Shown here: positions 1 through 4,911 of the stretch, piece by piece
Layout: every line of letters starts with the position of its first letter
How positions within the stretch are numbered: the first letter of the stretch is position 1
Assembly: GCA_937901485.1 (NCBI GenBank)
Contig: CALGTT010000368.1
Location: forward strand, 1 to 5,095
DNA length: 5,095 nucleotides
Reading direction: 5' to 3'
From: an uncultured Ruminococcus sp.
GTDB lineage: Bacteria > Bacillota > Clostridia > Oscillospirales > Ruminococcaceae
Program-made: the position numbers and the translations under genes
The notes under the pieces: model-generated
Told to the model about the DNA's origin: nothing
Databases searched by the model: none
What the model saw: the letters and a program-made list of their open reading frames with translations, nothing else

Positions 1-720
1 CGCATACAGCTCTACAACGCTGCCTGCGTCTGCAATGCCATTGACAGCGGACTGCAGGTCCTTGCCTGCTGCGGCTGTCGGAGCGTCAAATTCCATGCAA
101 GGAGTGGATGCCATATTGTTGACAGGGAGCAGGTTAATCAGCTCTCTTGCCTTGGTGATTGCAGCGGTATCATCCGCAGCAGTCAGTGCTGCCACACCAT
201 TTGCAGCGGCTGCCTTGGCACTGCCTGCACCCTTTTCAAAGGAAGGTGTCAGGAACAGCTCTGCATCCTCTGTCATAATCACAAAATCAGAAGCACATGC
301 CATCATTGCAGCACTGCCTGCACAAGTACCTGCTACCACTGCAATCTGCGGTACAACGCCGGATACGGAGGAGATTTTGTTCATCAGCAGGCTGTATGCA
401 TTGAGAGAAGCAGCCGTGCCGTCCATGAACGCACCATTGGAGTCGAAAATGCCGACAACCGGATCACCGGTTTTGGATGCGAGGTCATACACTCTGGCAA
501 TCTTTTCTGCCTGTGCATTGCCCACTGCGCCGCATTCCACACTCTGGTCCTGTGCGAATGCATACACCGGATTGCCGTTGATGTAGCCATAAGCACATAC
601 AACACCGGCAGGTGCTGCCTTCTCCATAACGTAGGAGCCGATTTCCTTATAGCTGCCCCCATCAAACAGCGCGGTCAGGCGCACTCTTGCGGGACTGTTC
701 AGGTTTTTTTCCATTTGCAT
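1..720 (-). CDS. Biotin-dependent acyl-CoA carboxyltransferase subunit, N-terminal part (cut by window edge)
   Basis: The minus frame from ATG 720-718 stays open for 240 codons to base 1, so the C-terminal part lies outside. The protein is in the carboxyltransferase (crotonase-fold) family that includes propionyl-CoA carboxylase beta and the alpha subunits of methylmalonyl-CoA and glutaconyl-CoA decarboxylases; these move CO2 between carboxybiotin and an acyl-CoA or keto acid in the cytosol. Visible landmarks are NSPARVRLTALFDGGSYKEI (8-27), the first glycine-rich loop DSNGAFMDG (93-101), the second loop VAGTCAGSAAM (130-140), and the family's usual DD...ARELINLLPVNN region (about 190-215). 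The usual DSGGAR-type motif is altered to DSNGAF, and the 165-185 region is alanine-rich, so the substrate cannot be assigned. The start is set by AGGAAGGA at 736-729, 8 bases upstream; a second ATG at 714 is spaced worse. It has its own promoter. Codon choice looks biased, as in a well-expressed gene (inference). Family confident, substrate not. Confidence 0.85.
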   Translation of the reverse strand, partial: MQMEKNLNSPARVRLTALFDGGSYKEIGSYVMEKAAPAGVVCAYGYINGNPVYAFAQDQSVECGAVGNAQAEKIARVYDLASKTGDPVVGIFDSNGAFMDGTAASLNAYSLLMNKISSVSGVVPQIAVVAGTCAGSAAMMACASDFVIMTEDAELFLTPSFEKGAGSAKAAAANGVAALTAADDTAAITKARELINLLPVNNMASTPCMEFDAPTAAAGKDLQSAVNGIADAGSVVELYA

Positions 721-758
721 AGTATCGTTCCTTCCTAACATAGACTATATACCTTATA

Positions 759-787
759 ATCATACTCTTTTTTTCAGCTTTTTTCAA
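759..787 (-). promoter_or_regulatory. Sigma-A-type promoter of the carboxyltransferase gene
   Basis: On the minus strand, TTGAAA (787-782) and TATGAT (764-759) are separated by exactly 17 bases. Each box differs from consensus at one position, and the spacer is A-rich. The predicted transcript start is near 752, leaving a leader of about 32 bases with the ribosome site AGGAAGGA at 736-729. The -35 box overlaps the TGA stop (786-784) of the preceding gene. No terminator hairpin precedes it, so read-through from the upstream operon is also possible. Confidence 0.75.
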
Positions 788-1173
788 GTGTTTCCGCGAG
801 ACTCCCTGCAACTTTTACAGTTATCCATAATTTCCGCAATATTTTCAAGGGCGTTTTGTCCATTATTCACAAATCGCAGCGTCCGCATTTTGTCCAGCAT
901 TGCCGTATCCTGCAAGCGGAATACACCCTTGTTCAGACCGCGCAGGAGTCCCTTGAACAGCACGGAACGCACAAGACCGTCACAGAGCATGAGATCGCCG
1001 CCGTCATCGACTGCATGGACAGCCACTGCATCCGGCTCGTAGGCATAAACAATGTACCCCGTCACCTGCTCCCCGTCCATTGCTTCGGTGAGATAGAGGG
1101 GGTATTCGCTGCAAATCGCATCGAGCACTGCGCGGTACGGCTCATGGTTGGTCTGTTCGAGAATTTTCAGCAT
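784..1173 (-). CDS. Small uncharacterised protein, possibly a reduced GNAT-like fold, with C-terminal CxxC
   Basis: This 129-residue protein is not confidently recognised. The order of probable elements resembles the core of a GNAT acetyltransferase: a strand at GYIVYAYEPDAVAVHAV (39-55), a loop and long helix at DLMLCDGLVRSVLFKGLLRG (60-79), a strand at GVFRLQD, and a helix ending in LRFVNNG where acetyltransferases often have LGF. The acetyl-CoA pyrophosphate-binding loop (Q/RxxGxG/A) is not recognisable, so catalysis is doubtful. The C-terminus carries NCKSC (cysteines 119 and 122), which could bind metal or form a disulfide. There is no signal peptide or membrane segment. ATG at 1173 lies 2 bases after the stop of the pseudouridine synthase gene, and its ribosome site GGAAAGG (1187-1181, 7 bases away) is inside the last codons of that gene, so the two are probably translationally coupled. 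The gene is real by context; function unknown. Confidence 0.8.
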   Translation of the reverse strand: MLKILEQTNHEPYRAVLDAICSEYPLYLTEAMDGEQVTGYIVYAYEPDAVAVHAVDDGGDLMLCDGLVRSVLFKGLLRGLNKGVFRLQDTAMLDKMRTLRFVNNGQNALENIAEIMDNCKSCRESRGNT

Positions 1174-1175
1174 AC

Positions 1176-1904
1176 TTATTCCTTTCCGATGGCATTGCGG
1201 ATCGCACGCAGCTCCTCTGCGGTCAGGTCGCGGTAGGTGCCGGGCTTGAGCATACCGAGCTTGATCGGGCCAATGGAGGTTCTGCGCAGTCTTGCGACCT
1301 CAAGTCCGACTGCCTCGCACATGCGGCGGATCTGGCGATTCCTGCCCTCGTGAATGGTGATCTGCATCACGACTCTGCCCGGTTCTTTGTTCATGACCAC
1401 GACATTTGCCGGCAGTGTTTTTCTGCCGTCGAGCATCACGCCGTCGGAGAGCTGCACGAGCTGTTCATCCGAAACATCGGGGCGCACGGTCACGCGGTAG
1501 GTCTTGGACACATGGCGGCTCGGATGCATAATACCGTTGGCAAAATTGCCGTCATTGGTCAGCAGGAGCAGACCCTCGGAATTGCGGTCAAGCCGTCCGA
1601 TGGGATAAACGCGTTCCTCCACATCCTCCAGCAGATCCATAACACAGCGGCGTTCCAGCTCATCGGACACCGTTGTCACATAGCCGCGGGGCTTGTTGAG
1701 CATGATGTAGCGCAGCACCTTTTTGCGCGGAATGTTCACGCGCTCCCCATTGACTGTGATCAGGTCCTTCGGGGATGCCTTGTCACCGAGCTTGACAGGT
1801 CTGCCGTTTCTCTGCACCTTGCCGGCAGAGATGAGTGCCTCCGCCTTGCGGCGGGAGCAGTAGCCTGCATCTGCAAGTATTTTCTGAATTCTGATATTTG
1901 CCAC
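1176..1904 (-). CDS. rluB: 23S rRNA pseudouridine synthase, RluB/RsuA family
   Basis: This 242-residue cytosolic enzyme isomerises a uridine of 23S rRNA to pseudouridine; RluB proteins act on the peptidyl-transferase region (U2605 in E. coli numbering). An S4 RNA-binding domain occupies about residues 3-60 (IRIQKILADAGYCSRRKAEA). The catalytic domain follows, with the signature PIGRLDRNSEGLLLLTNDG (101-119), in which D106 is the expected catalytic aspartate. The family motif EGRNRQIRRMCEAVG is at 186-200 and LRRTSIGPIKLGMLKPGTYR at 206-225. Length is normal for RluB. The start is GTG at 1904-1902, with AAAGGAGG at 1918-1911, 6 bases upstream, overlapping the stop codon of the carboxypeptidase gene. 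In B. subtilis the orthologue (ypuL/rluB) sits in the same cluster, which supports RluB over RsuA or RluE/F. The family is certain; the exact target uridine is inferred. Confidence 0.93.
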   Translation of the reverse strand: MANIRIQKILADAGYCSRRKAEALISAGKVQRNGRPVKLGDKASPKDLITVNGERVNIPRKKVLRYIMLNKPRGYVTTVSDELERRCVMDLLEDVEERVYPIGRLDRNSEGLLLLTNDGNFANGIMHPSRHVSKTYRVTVRPDVSDEQLVQLSDGVMLDGRKTLPANVVVMNKEPGRVVMQITIHEGRNRQIRRMCEAVGLEVARLRRTSIGPIKLGMLKPGTYRDLTAEELRAIRNAIGKE

Positions 1905-1910
1905 AAATAT

Positions 1911-1918
1911 CCTCCTTT
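1911..1918 (-). promoter_or_regulatory. Ribosome binding site fixing the GTG start of rluB
   Basis: AAAGGAGG on the minus strand, 6 bases before GTG 1904-1902. It overlaps the TAA stop (1919-1917) of the upstream carboxypeptidase gene, so ribosomes ending there are placed at the rluB start. Confidence 0.85.
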
Positions 1919-3053
1919 ACTTTGATCCTGTTATGCTGCCCAGCCAATGCCGGAAACGAACGAACATATTCGCAGGTTCCGGCGGCGGCAGTACAGCCGC
2001 ATCCTCCGCAGCGCACAGGGGCACAGCGGCGATGAGGTTGTTTTCATAATAATATTCCAGCGTGCCGATCTCCTCCCCTGCCGCGACGGGCGCGTAGGCA
2101 AAAGGAGCTTTCAGGACGCGTGTATGCACAGCTGAGGTGTCACCCTCCCATGCACCGATGGTCACGGTTTCCGAGGGCTTGACAGCAATTTCCTGCCTGT
2201 CGCTTCCGGCAACGCTCTGGGTAAGTCCCTCCGGGCACTCCAGCTCCCTGCATTCGACCGACGCAAAGCCCATATCATAGAGCTTTTTGTGATCGTTCCA
2301 GTCATCGGGGGCACCCAGCGTCACGCAGAGGAGCATCACGCCGCCGCGCTCGCACGCGGACACAAGGCAGCGTCCGGCATCATCGGTAAAGCCGGTTTTC
2401 ACGCCGATCACGCCCTCGTACATGGTCAGGAGCTTGTTGGAATTGTAAAGCGTGCGGTCATAGGGCGGATTGCCGAAATTCACACACGCTGACGGCTGGG
2501 CGCAGATGCTCCGGAATGTCGCATCGCGCATGGCTTCGCGCGTGAGCAGAGCCATGTCATAGGCTGACGCGCCATGCCCTTCGCCATCGAGTCCCGACGG
2601 CGTTGCAAAGCAGGTACGCGTCATGCCGATCTCCTCTGCGCGTGCGTTCATCATCTCAATAAATGACGGGATATCGCCGGCGACTGCCACTGCCGCGGCA
2701 TTGGCGGCATCATTGCCGGAGGGCAGGAGCATTCCGTAGCAGAGGTCGCGCTTGGACACAAGATCGCCCTCCTGCAAGCCCATTGACGAGCCTTCCACAT
2801 GGATCGCGCCGCTGTCCACAAGAAATTCCGTGTCCAGATCACCGCTTTCGATCGTCAGCAGCGTGGTCATGATCTTGGTCGTGCTCGCCATCGGGAGCTT
2901 CTGCTGTGCGTTTTTCTCAAACAATACCCTGCCGGTCGCCGCCTCCATCAGGATGCAGGCTTTGGCAGAAACCTCGGCGGCATGTACTGTTTTCGCCGGA
3001 AAAGCGGCAAAGAAAATGCACACTGCCAGAACTGCGCCTGTCATTCGCTTCAT
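1917..3053 (-). CDS. dacF: Secreted serine-type D-Ala-D-Ala carboxypeptidase (DacF/DacB class, peptidase S11)
   Basis: This low-molecular-weight penicillin-binding protein removes the terminal D-alanine of peptidoglycan stem peptides outside the membrane. From ATG 3053 it has 378 residues. A signal peptide spans 1-25 (MKRMTGAVLAVCIFFAAF, then TVHA|AE). All three active-site motifs are present: STTK (57-60, nucleophile S57), SGN (112-114) and KTG (219-221). A PBP5-type C-terminal beta domain follows (about 265-345), then a proline linker and an amphipathic end (MFVRFRHWLGSITG) that probably anchors it to the membrane. The frame is open up to 3107, but GGAGG at 3064-3060, 6 bases before ATG 3053, and the signal peptide beginning MKR favour this start. 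Its place after gerW-like and before rluB matches B. subtilis dacB, but the residues resemble DacF as much, so the symbol is approximate. A vegetative or sporulation role cannot be decided from sequence. Confidence 0.93.
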   Translation of the reverse strand: MKRMTGAVLAVCIFFAAFPAKTVHAAEVSAKACILMEAATGRVLFEKNAQQKLPMASTTKIMTTLLTIESGDLDTEFLVDSGAIHVEGSSMGLQEGDLVSKRDLCYGMLLPSGNDAANAAAVAVAGDIPSFIEMMNARAEEIGMTRTCFATPSGLDGEGHGASAYDMALLTREAMRDATFRSICAQPSACVNFGNPPYDRTLYNSNKLLTMYEGVIGVKTGFTDDAGRCLVSACERGGVMLLCVTLGAPDDWNDHKKLYDMGFASVECRELECPEGLTQSVAGSDRQEIAVKPSETVTIGAWEGDTSAVHTRVLKAPFAYAPVAAGEEIGTLEYYYENNLIAAVPLCAAEDAAVLPPPEPANMFVRFRHWLGSITGSK

Positions 3054-3059
3054 ATCCGT

Positions 3060-3064
3060 CCTCC
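3060..3064 (-). promoter_or_regulatory. Ribosome binding site choosing the dacF start
   Basis: GGAGG on the minus strand, 6 bases before ATG 3053-3051. It favours this start over the in-frame ATGs at 3107 and 3074, which would put 18 or 7 extra residues before an otherwise complete signal peptide. Confidence 0.8.
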
Positions 3065-3067
3065 ATA

Positions 3068-3108
3068 AATGCATCAATTTCGGGAATGTCCCGATACACT
3101 GGTGCATT
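3068..3108 (-). promoter_or_regulatory. Nested inverted repeat in the dacF leader
   Basis: In the 75-base gap before dacF, the minus strand carries AATGCA (3108-3103) and TGCATT (3073-3068) as an outer 6-bp stem. They enclose TCGGGA-cat-TCCCGA (3094-3080), a perfect 6-bp stem with a 3-base loop. The structure ends 3 bases before the GGAGG ribosome site. It has no U-tract, so it is not a classic terminator. A role in mRNA stability or translation control is inference. Confidence 0.5.
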
Positions 3109-3128
3109 CTATGCGGACAAATCCGGAT

Positions 3129-3566
3129 TTATTCTGTTTCCGGCGCAATGAACTCCGGCTGCACAGTTTCCGTCTGTGCGGCAGTTTCCGGCGCAGTCTT
3201 GTCCTTTTTGGAAACGAGGCTGGAGATCTTGTCGATGATGTCGGGCACCATATTCAGTGCTACATTGCCCTTGTCCGCGCTCATGGAGAGCTGGATCAGG
3301 CGCACATCGCCGTTCTGCACCACGAGGAAGCCCACGGGCTTGACGCTCATGCCCGCACCTGCGCCGCCTGCGAAATATTCCTTTGCGGTTCTGGTCGGCA
3401 GGTCGGAACCGCCGGAGGCAAAGCCCAGAGAAACTTTGGAAACCGGAATGACGGTCGTGCCGTCACCGCAGTGGATCGGATCGCCGATCATGGTGTTGGC
3501 ATCGACCACACTGCGGATCTTCTCCATGCTGATCCCCATGAAACCATTGATTGCATGTTCGCTCAT
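3129..3566 (-). CDS. ytfJ: GerW/YtfJ-family protein
   Basis: This 145-residue protein belongs to the GerW/YtfJ (spore protein YtfJ) family. In B. subtilis, GerW is made in the forespore and is needed for normal germination with L-alanine; its biochemical activity is not established. Family marks seen here are the N-terminal ING(F)MGISMEKIRSVVD (6-22), GDPIHCGDGTTVIPVSKVS (28-46) and SLGFASGGSD (46-55). The glycine-rich GGAGAGMSVKPVGFLVV (67-83) follows. There is a helix around NMVPDIIDKISSLVSK, then an acidic Pro/Thr/Glu/Gln-rich tail of about 25 residues. There is no signal peptide. The frame opens at 3620 inside the upstream gene, but AAGGAG at 3579-3574, 7 bases before ATG 3566, fits the family's usual start. 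The family also occurs in species not known to sporulate, so it alone does not prove sporulation. Confidence 0.9.
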   Translation of the reverse strand: MSEHAINGFMGISMEKIRSVVDANTMIGDPIHCGDGTTVIPVSKVSLGFASGGSDLPTRTAKEYFAGGAGAGMSVKPVGFLVVQNGDVRLIQLSMSADKGNVALNMVPDIIDKISSLVSKKDKTAPETAAQTETVQPEFIAPETE

Positions 3567-3581
3567 ATGATAACTCCTTCC

Positions 3582-3594
3582 GCGGCTGTGCCGC
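3582..3594 (-). promoter_or_regulatory. Short GC hairpin before the ytfJ ribosome site
   Basis: GCGGC-aca-GCCGC on the minus strand (3594-3582) is a perfect 5-bp GC stem with a 3-base loop. It lies in the 40-base gap after the DUF2953 gene and ends at the GGAAGGAG ribosome site (3581-3574) of ytfJ. There is no U-tract, so it is not a simple terminator. Function unknown. Confidence 0.4.
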
Positions 3595-3606
3595 TTGTAA
3601 TTGGGA

Positions 3607-4305
3607 TTATATGCTTTCATTTACTGCAAATTTCCGCGCTTTTCTGCCGCCCCACCAGTAGTTCCATAAGAGCCACAGGGCTGCGGCGACCGCCGTGCCG
3701 ATACGCAGCTTTACTTCGGCGCGTACATTCCAGCGGCTTTCGTCTGCGACGAAATCGCACGCAATGCGCATGTTTTTTCGTTTGACATGGATATACTTCC
3801 CCAGATTCGCCAGTGCATTCTGGAGGGCAAGCTGGATCCTGCCGTAGAGGATGGCAGTATCCGCGGCATCCTCGCCGCCGATGAGGAAGTCCGTTTCCAG
3901 TACGAGCGTGATGGAAGAAAACAGCTTTTTCAGCGGTGCAGGTGCGGCAAAAAGCGCGTTTCCTGCCATATCCCCCATATCTGCGATCTTCTGCATCGTG
4001 CGCTGCATTTTATCCGCAGGCAGACGTTTCTTGTTTGCTTCTGCGGCAGCTTCTTTTTCTGCCTGCTTTTCAGCATCAGCTTTCGCTTTTTTTGCCGCCT
4101 GCTTTTCGGCTTTTTTGGCTTCTTTTTCAGGATCCGGGGGCTTTTCCTCCTGCTTTTTCCGGAACGGGTAGACCTGTATGCCGAAATATTTGACGGCGTA
4201 CCGGAACTTTCCATCCCAGAATTCCACTGCTGCCACGACCTGTGAAAGCAGAATGATCGTCAGAAGCAAAGCCAGTATCAATAGGATCGTCAGGAAAATC
4301 CGCAA
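3607..4305 (-). CDS. DUF2953 membrane protein with a charged Lys/Ala/Glu helix
   Basis: This 232-residue protein fits the DUF2953 family, which in many Clostridia sits between scpB and ytfJ; its function is unknown. A strongly hydrophobic segment at 3-27 is a membrane anchor. It is followed by a conserved strand-rich stretch (AVEFWDGKFRYAVKYFGIQV, 26-45). A charged low-complexity helix made almost only of K, A, E, Q and D spans about 53-94 and looks like a single alpha helix or coiled coil. The conserved DUF2953 core is at about 128-203 (DFLIGGEDAADTAILYG, 139-155). A second hydrophobic, Trp-rich stretch lies at 204-220 (AALWLLWNYWWGG), followed by a basic end. The start is TTG at 4305-4303, chosen because GGAGGTGA (4317-4310) lies just upstream. 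The gap after scpB is 30 bases. A spore or envelope role is guilt by association only. Confidence 0.83.
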   Translation of the reverse strand: MRIFLTILLILALLLTIILLSQVVAAVEFWDGKFRYAVKYFGIQVYPFRKKQEEKPPDPEKEAKKAEKQAAKKAKADAEKQAEKEAAAEANKKRLPADKMQRTMQKIADMGDMAGNALFAAPAPLKKLFSSITLVLETDFLIGGEDAADTAILYGRIQLALQNALANLGKYIHVKRKNMRIACDFVADESRWNVRAEVKLRIGTAVAAALWLLWNYWWGGRKARKFAVNESI

Positions 4306-4309
4306 ACCG

Positions 4310-4317
4310 TCACCTCC
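4310..4317 (-). promoter_or_regulatory. Ribosome binding site fixing the TTG start of the DUF2953 gene
   Basis: GGAGGTGA on the minus strand matches the 16S anti-Shine-Dalgarno sequence perfectly, and its GGAGG core sits 7 bases before TTG 4305. Its first two bases are also the last two of a possible hairpin stem (4321-4316), so the site may be partly hidden in RNA structure. Confidence 0.8.
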
Positions 4318-4351
4318 GTTCTGTAAGCGGAACGGTCACTCCTCCGTTCCG
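4316..4351 (-). promoter_or_regulatory. Two mutually exclusive hairpins at the scpB/DUF2953 junction
   Basis: On the minus strand, CGGAACGG (4351-4344, last codons of scpB) pairs perfectly with CCGTTCCG (4335-4328) around an 8-base loop that holds GGAG and the scpB stop. The same middle segment, CCGTTC (4335-4330), can instead pair with GAACGG (4321-4316) around an 8-base loop; that arm overlaps the next ribosome site. The repeats are seen directly. A switch or coupling role is inference. Confidence 0.5.
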
Positions 4352-4899
4352 TCAAGCGCACCGATCTCACCAGTGAATTCCTCTGTCTGCGCCGGCTTCG
4401 GATCGGGCAGGTCATCGAGCGAGGAAAGCCCGAATGCACGCAGGAACAGCGATGTTGTCCTGTAGGCGATCGGATGACCGGGGACATCAATGCGCCCCGC
4501 CTCCTCCAGCAGTCCCTTGTCCACCAGAGAATTGACAACGGACGAGCTGTCTATACCGCGCACGCGCTCCACAAAGCCTTTGCTGACGGGCTGGTTATAG
4601 GCAACGATGGTCAGTGCTTCCATTGCCGCATTGGAAAGCGGCTGCATTCTCTTGGTTTCCAGTGCCGTCCGGATCAGGGGCGCGAACTCCGCACGAGTGC
4701 CGATCTGCCACGCATTCCCCAGACGGAGCACCTGCAGACCGCTGCCGGTCTGCTCATATTTCGCGGCAAGCTCCTCCATCAGATGCTGTGCGTCACGCTC
4801 CAGAATGTTCAGCGTCAGGGCAAGACGCTCCGTTTCCATCGGCTCTCCTGCCGCAAACAGGATACTTTCCAGTACTGATCCCAGTTCTTTGACATCCAT
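4336..4899 (-). CDS. scpB: Segregation and condensation protein B
   Basis: ScpB is the small kite-type subunit that, with ScpA, binds the SMC ATPase to form the bacterial condensin complex acting on the nucleoid. The 187 residues hold two winged-helix domains, about 3-80 (ESILFAAGEPMETERLA) and 86-160. The second carries the family signature PLSNAAMEALTIVAYNQPVS (87-106), then VRGIDSSSVVNSLVDKGLLE (113-132) and GRIDVPGHPIAYRTTSLFL (135-153). FGLSSLDDLP (156-165) is the usual ScpB end, followed by an acidic tail. Length is normal. The start ATG 4899 has AAAGGA about 9 bases upstream (near 4909-4904) and lies 12 bases after the scpA stop, so the two partners are probably made from one transcript. 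Confidence 0.96.
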   Translation of the reverse strand: MDVKELGSVLESILFAAGEPMETERLALTLNILERDAQHLMEELAAKYEQTGSGLQVLRLGNAWQIGTRAEFAPLIRTALETKRMQPLSNAAMEALTIVAYNQPVSKGFVERVRGIDSSSVVNSLVDKGLLEEAGRIDVPGHPIAYRTTSLFLRAFGLSSLDDLPDPKPAQTEEFTGEIGALDGTEE

Positions 4900-4911
4900 A
4901 GTGTCATCCTT

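Noticed and set aside
35..586. Plus-strand open frame of 183 codons rich in Ala
   Set aside because: Antisense to the carboxyltransferase, which reads cleanly in the opposite strand and has a promoter and ribosome site.
741..790. Terminator for the operon ahead of the carboxyltransferase gene
   Set aside because: The region is A-rich on the transcribed sense but has no GC stem followed by a U-tract, so no intrinsic terminator can be supported.
1350..1925. Plus-strand open frame of 191 codons, His-rich
   Set aside because: Wholly antisense to rluB, whose catalytic motif is unmistakable; the histidines arise from reverse reading of Met and Val codons.
3086..3114. Possible sigma-F/G-like promoter before dacF (GCATA at 3114-3110 and a GG-rich segment near 3092)
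   Set aside because: The -10 part fits the forespore sigma consensus poorly and the spacing is about 18 bases, longer than usual; the same bases are better explained by the inverted repeats.
3054..3128. Riboswitch or T-box in the dacF leader
   Set aside because: Only about 75 bases are available and none of the conserved motifs of known riboswitches or the T-box sequence are visible.
2752..3570. Plus-strand open frame of 272 codons
   Set aside because: It runs antisense across dacF, the dacF leader and ytfJ, whose own frames have clear family motifs and ribosome sites. The translation shows no domain and is rich in Ser/Cys/Arg, as expected for a shadow of GC-rich genes.
3069..3785. Plus-strand open frame of 238 codons
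   Set aside because: Antisense to ytfJ and the end of the DUF2953 gene, no recognisable domain, His/Arg/Cys-rich composition typical of a shadow frame.
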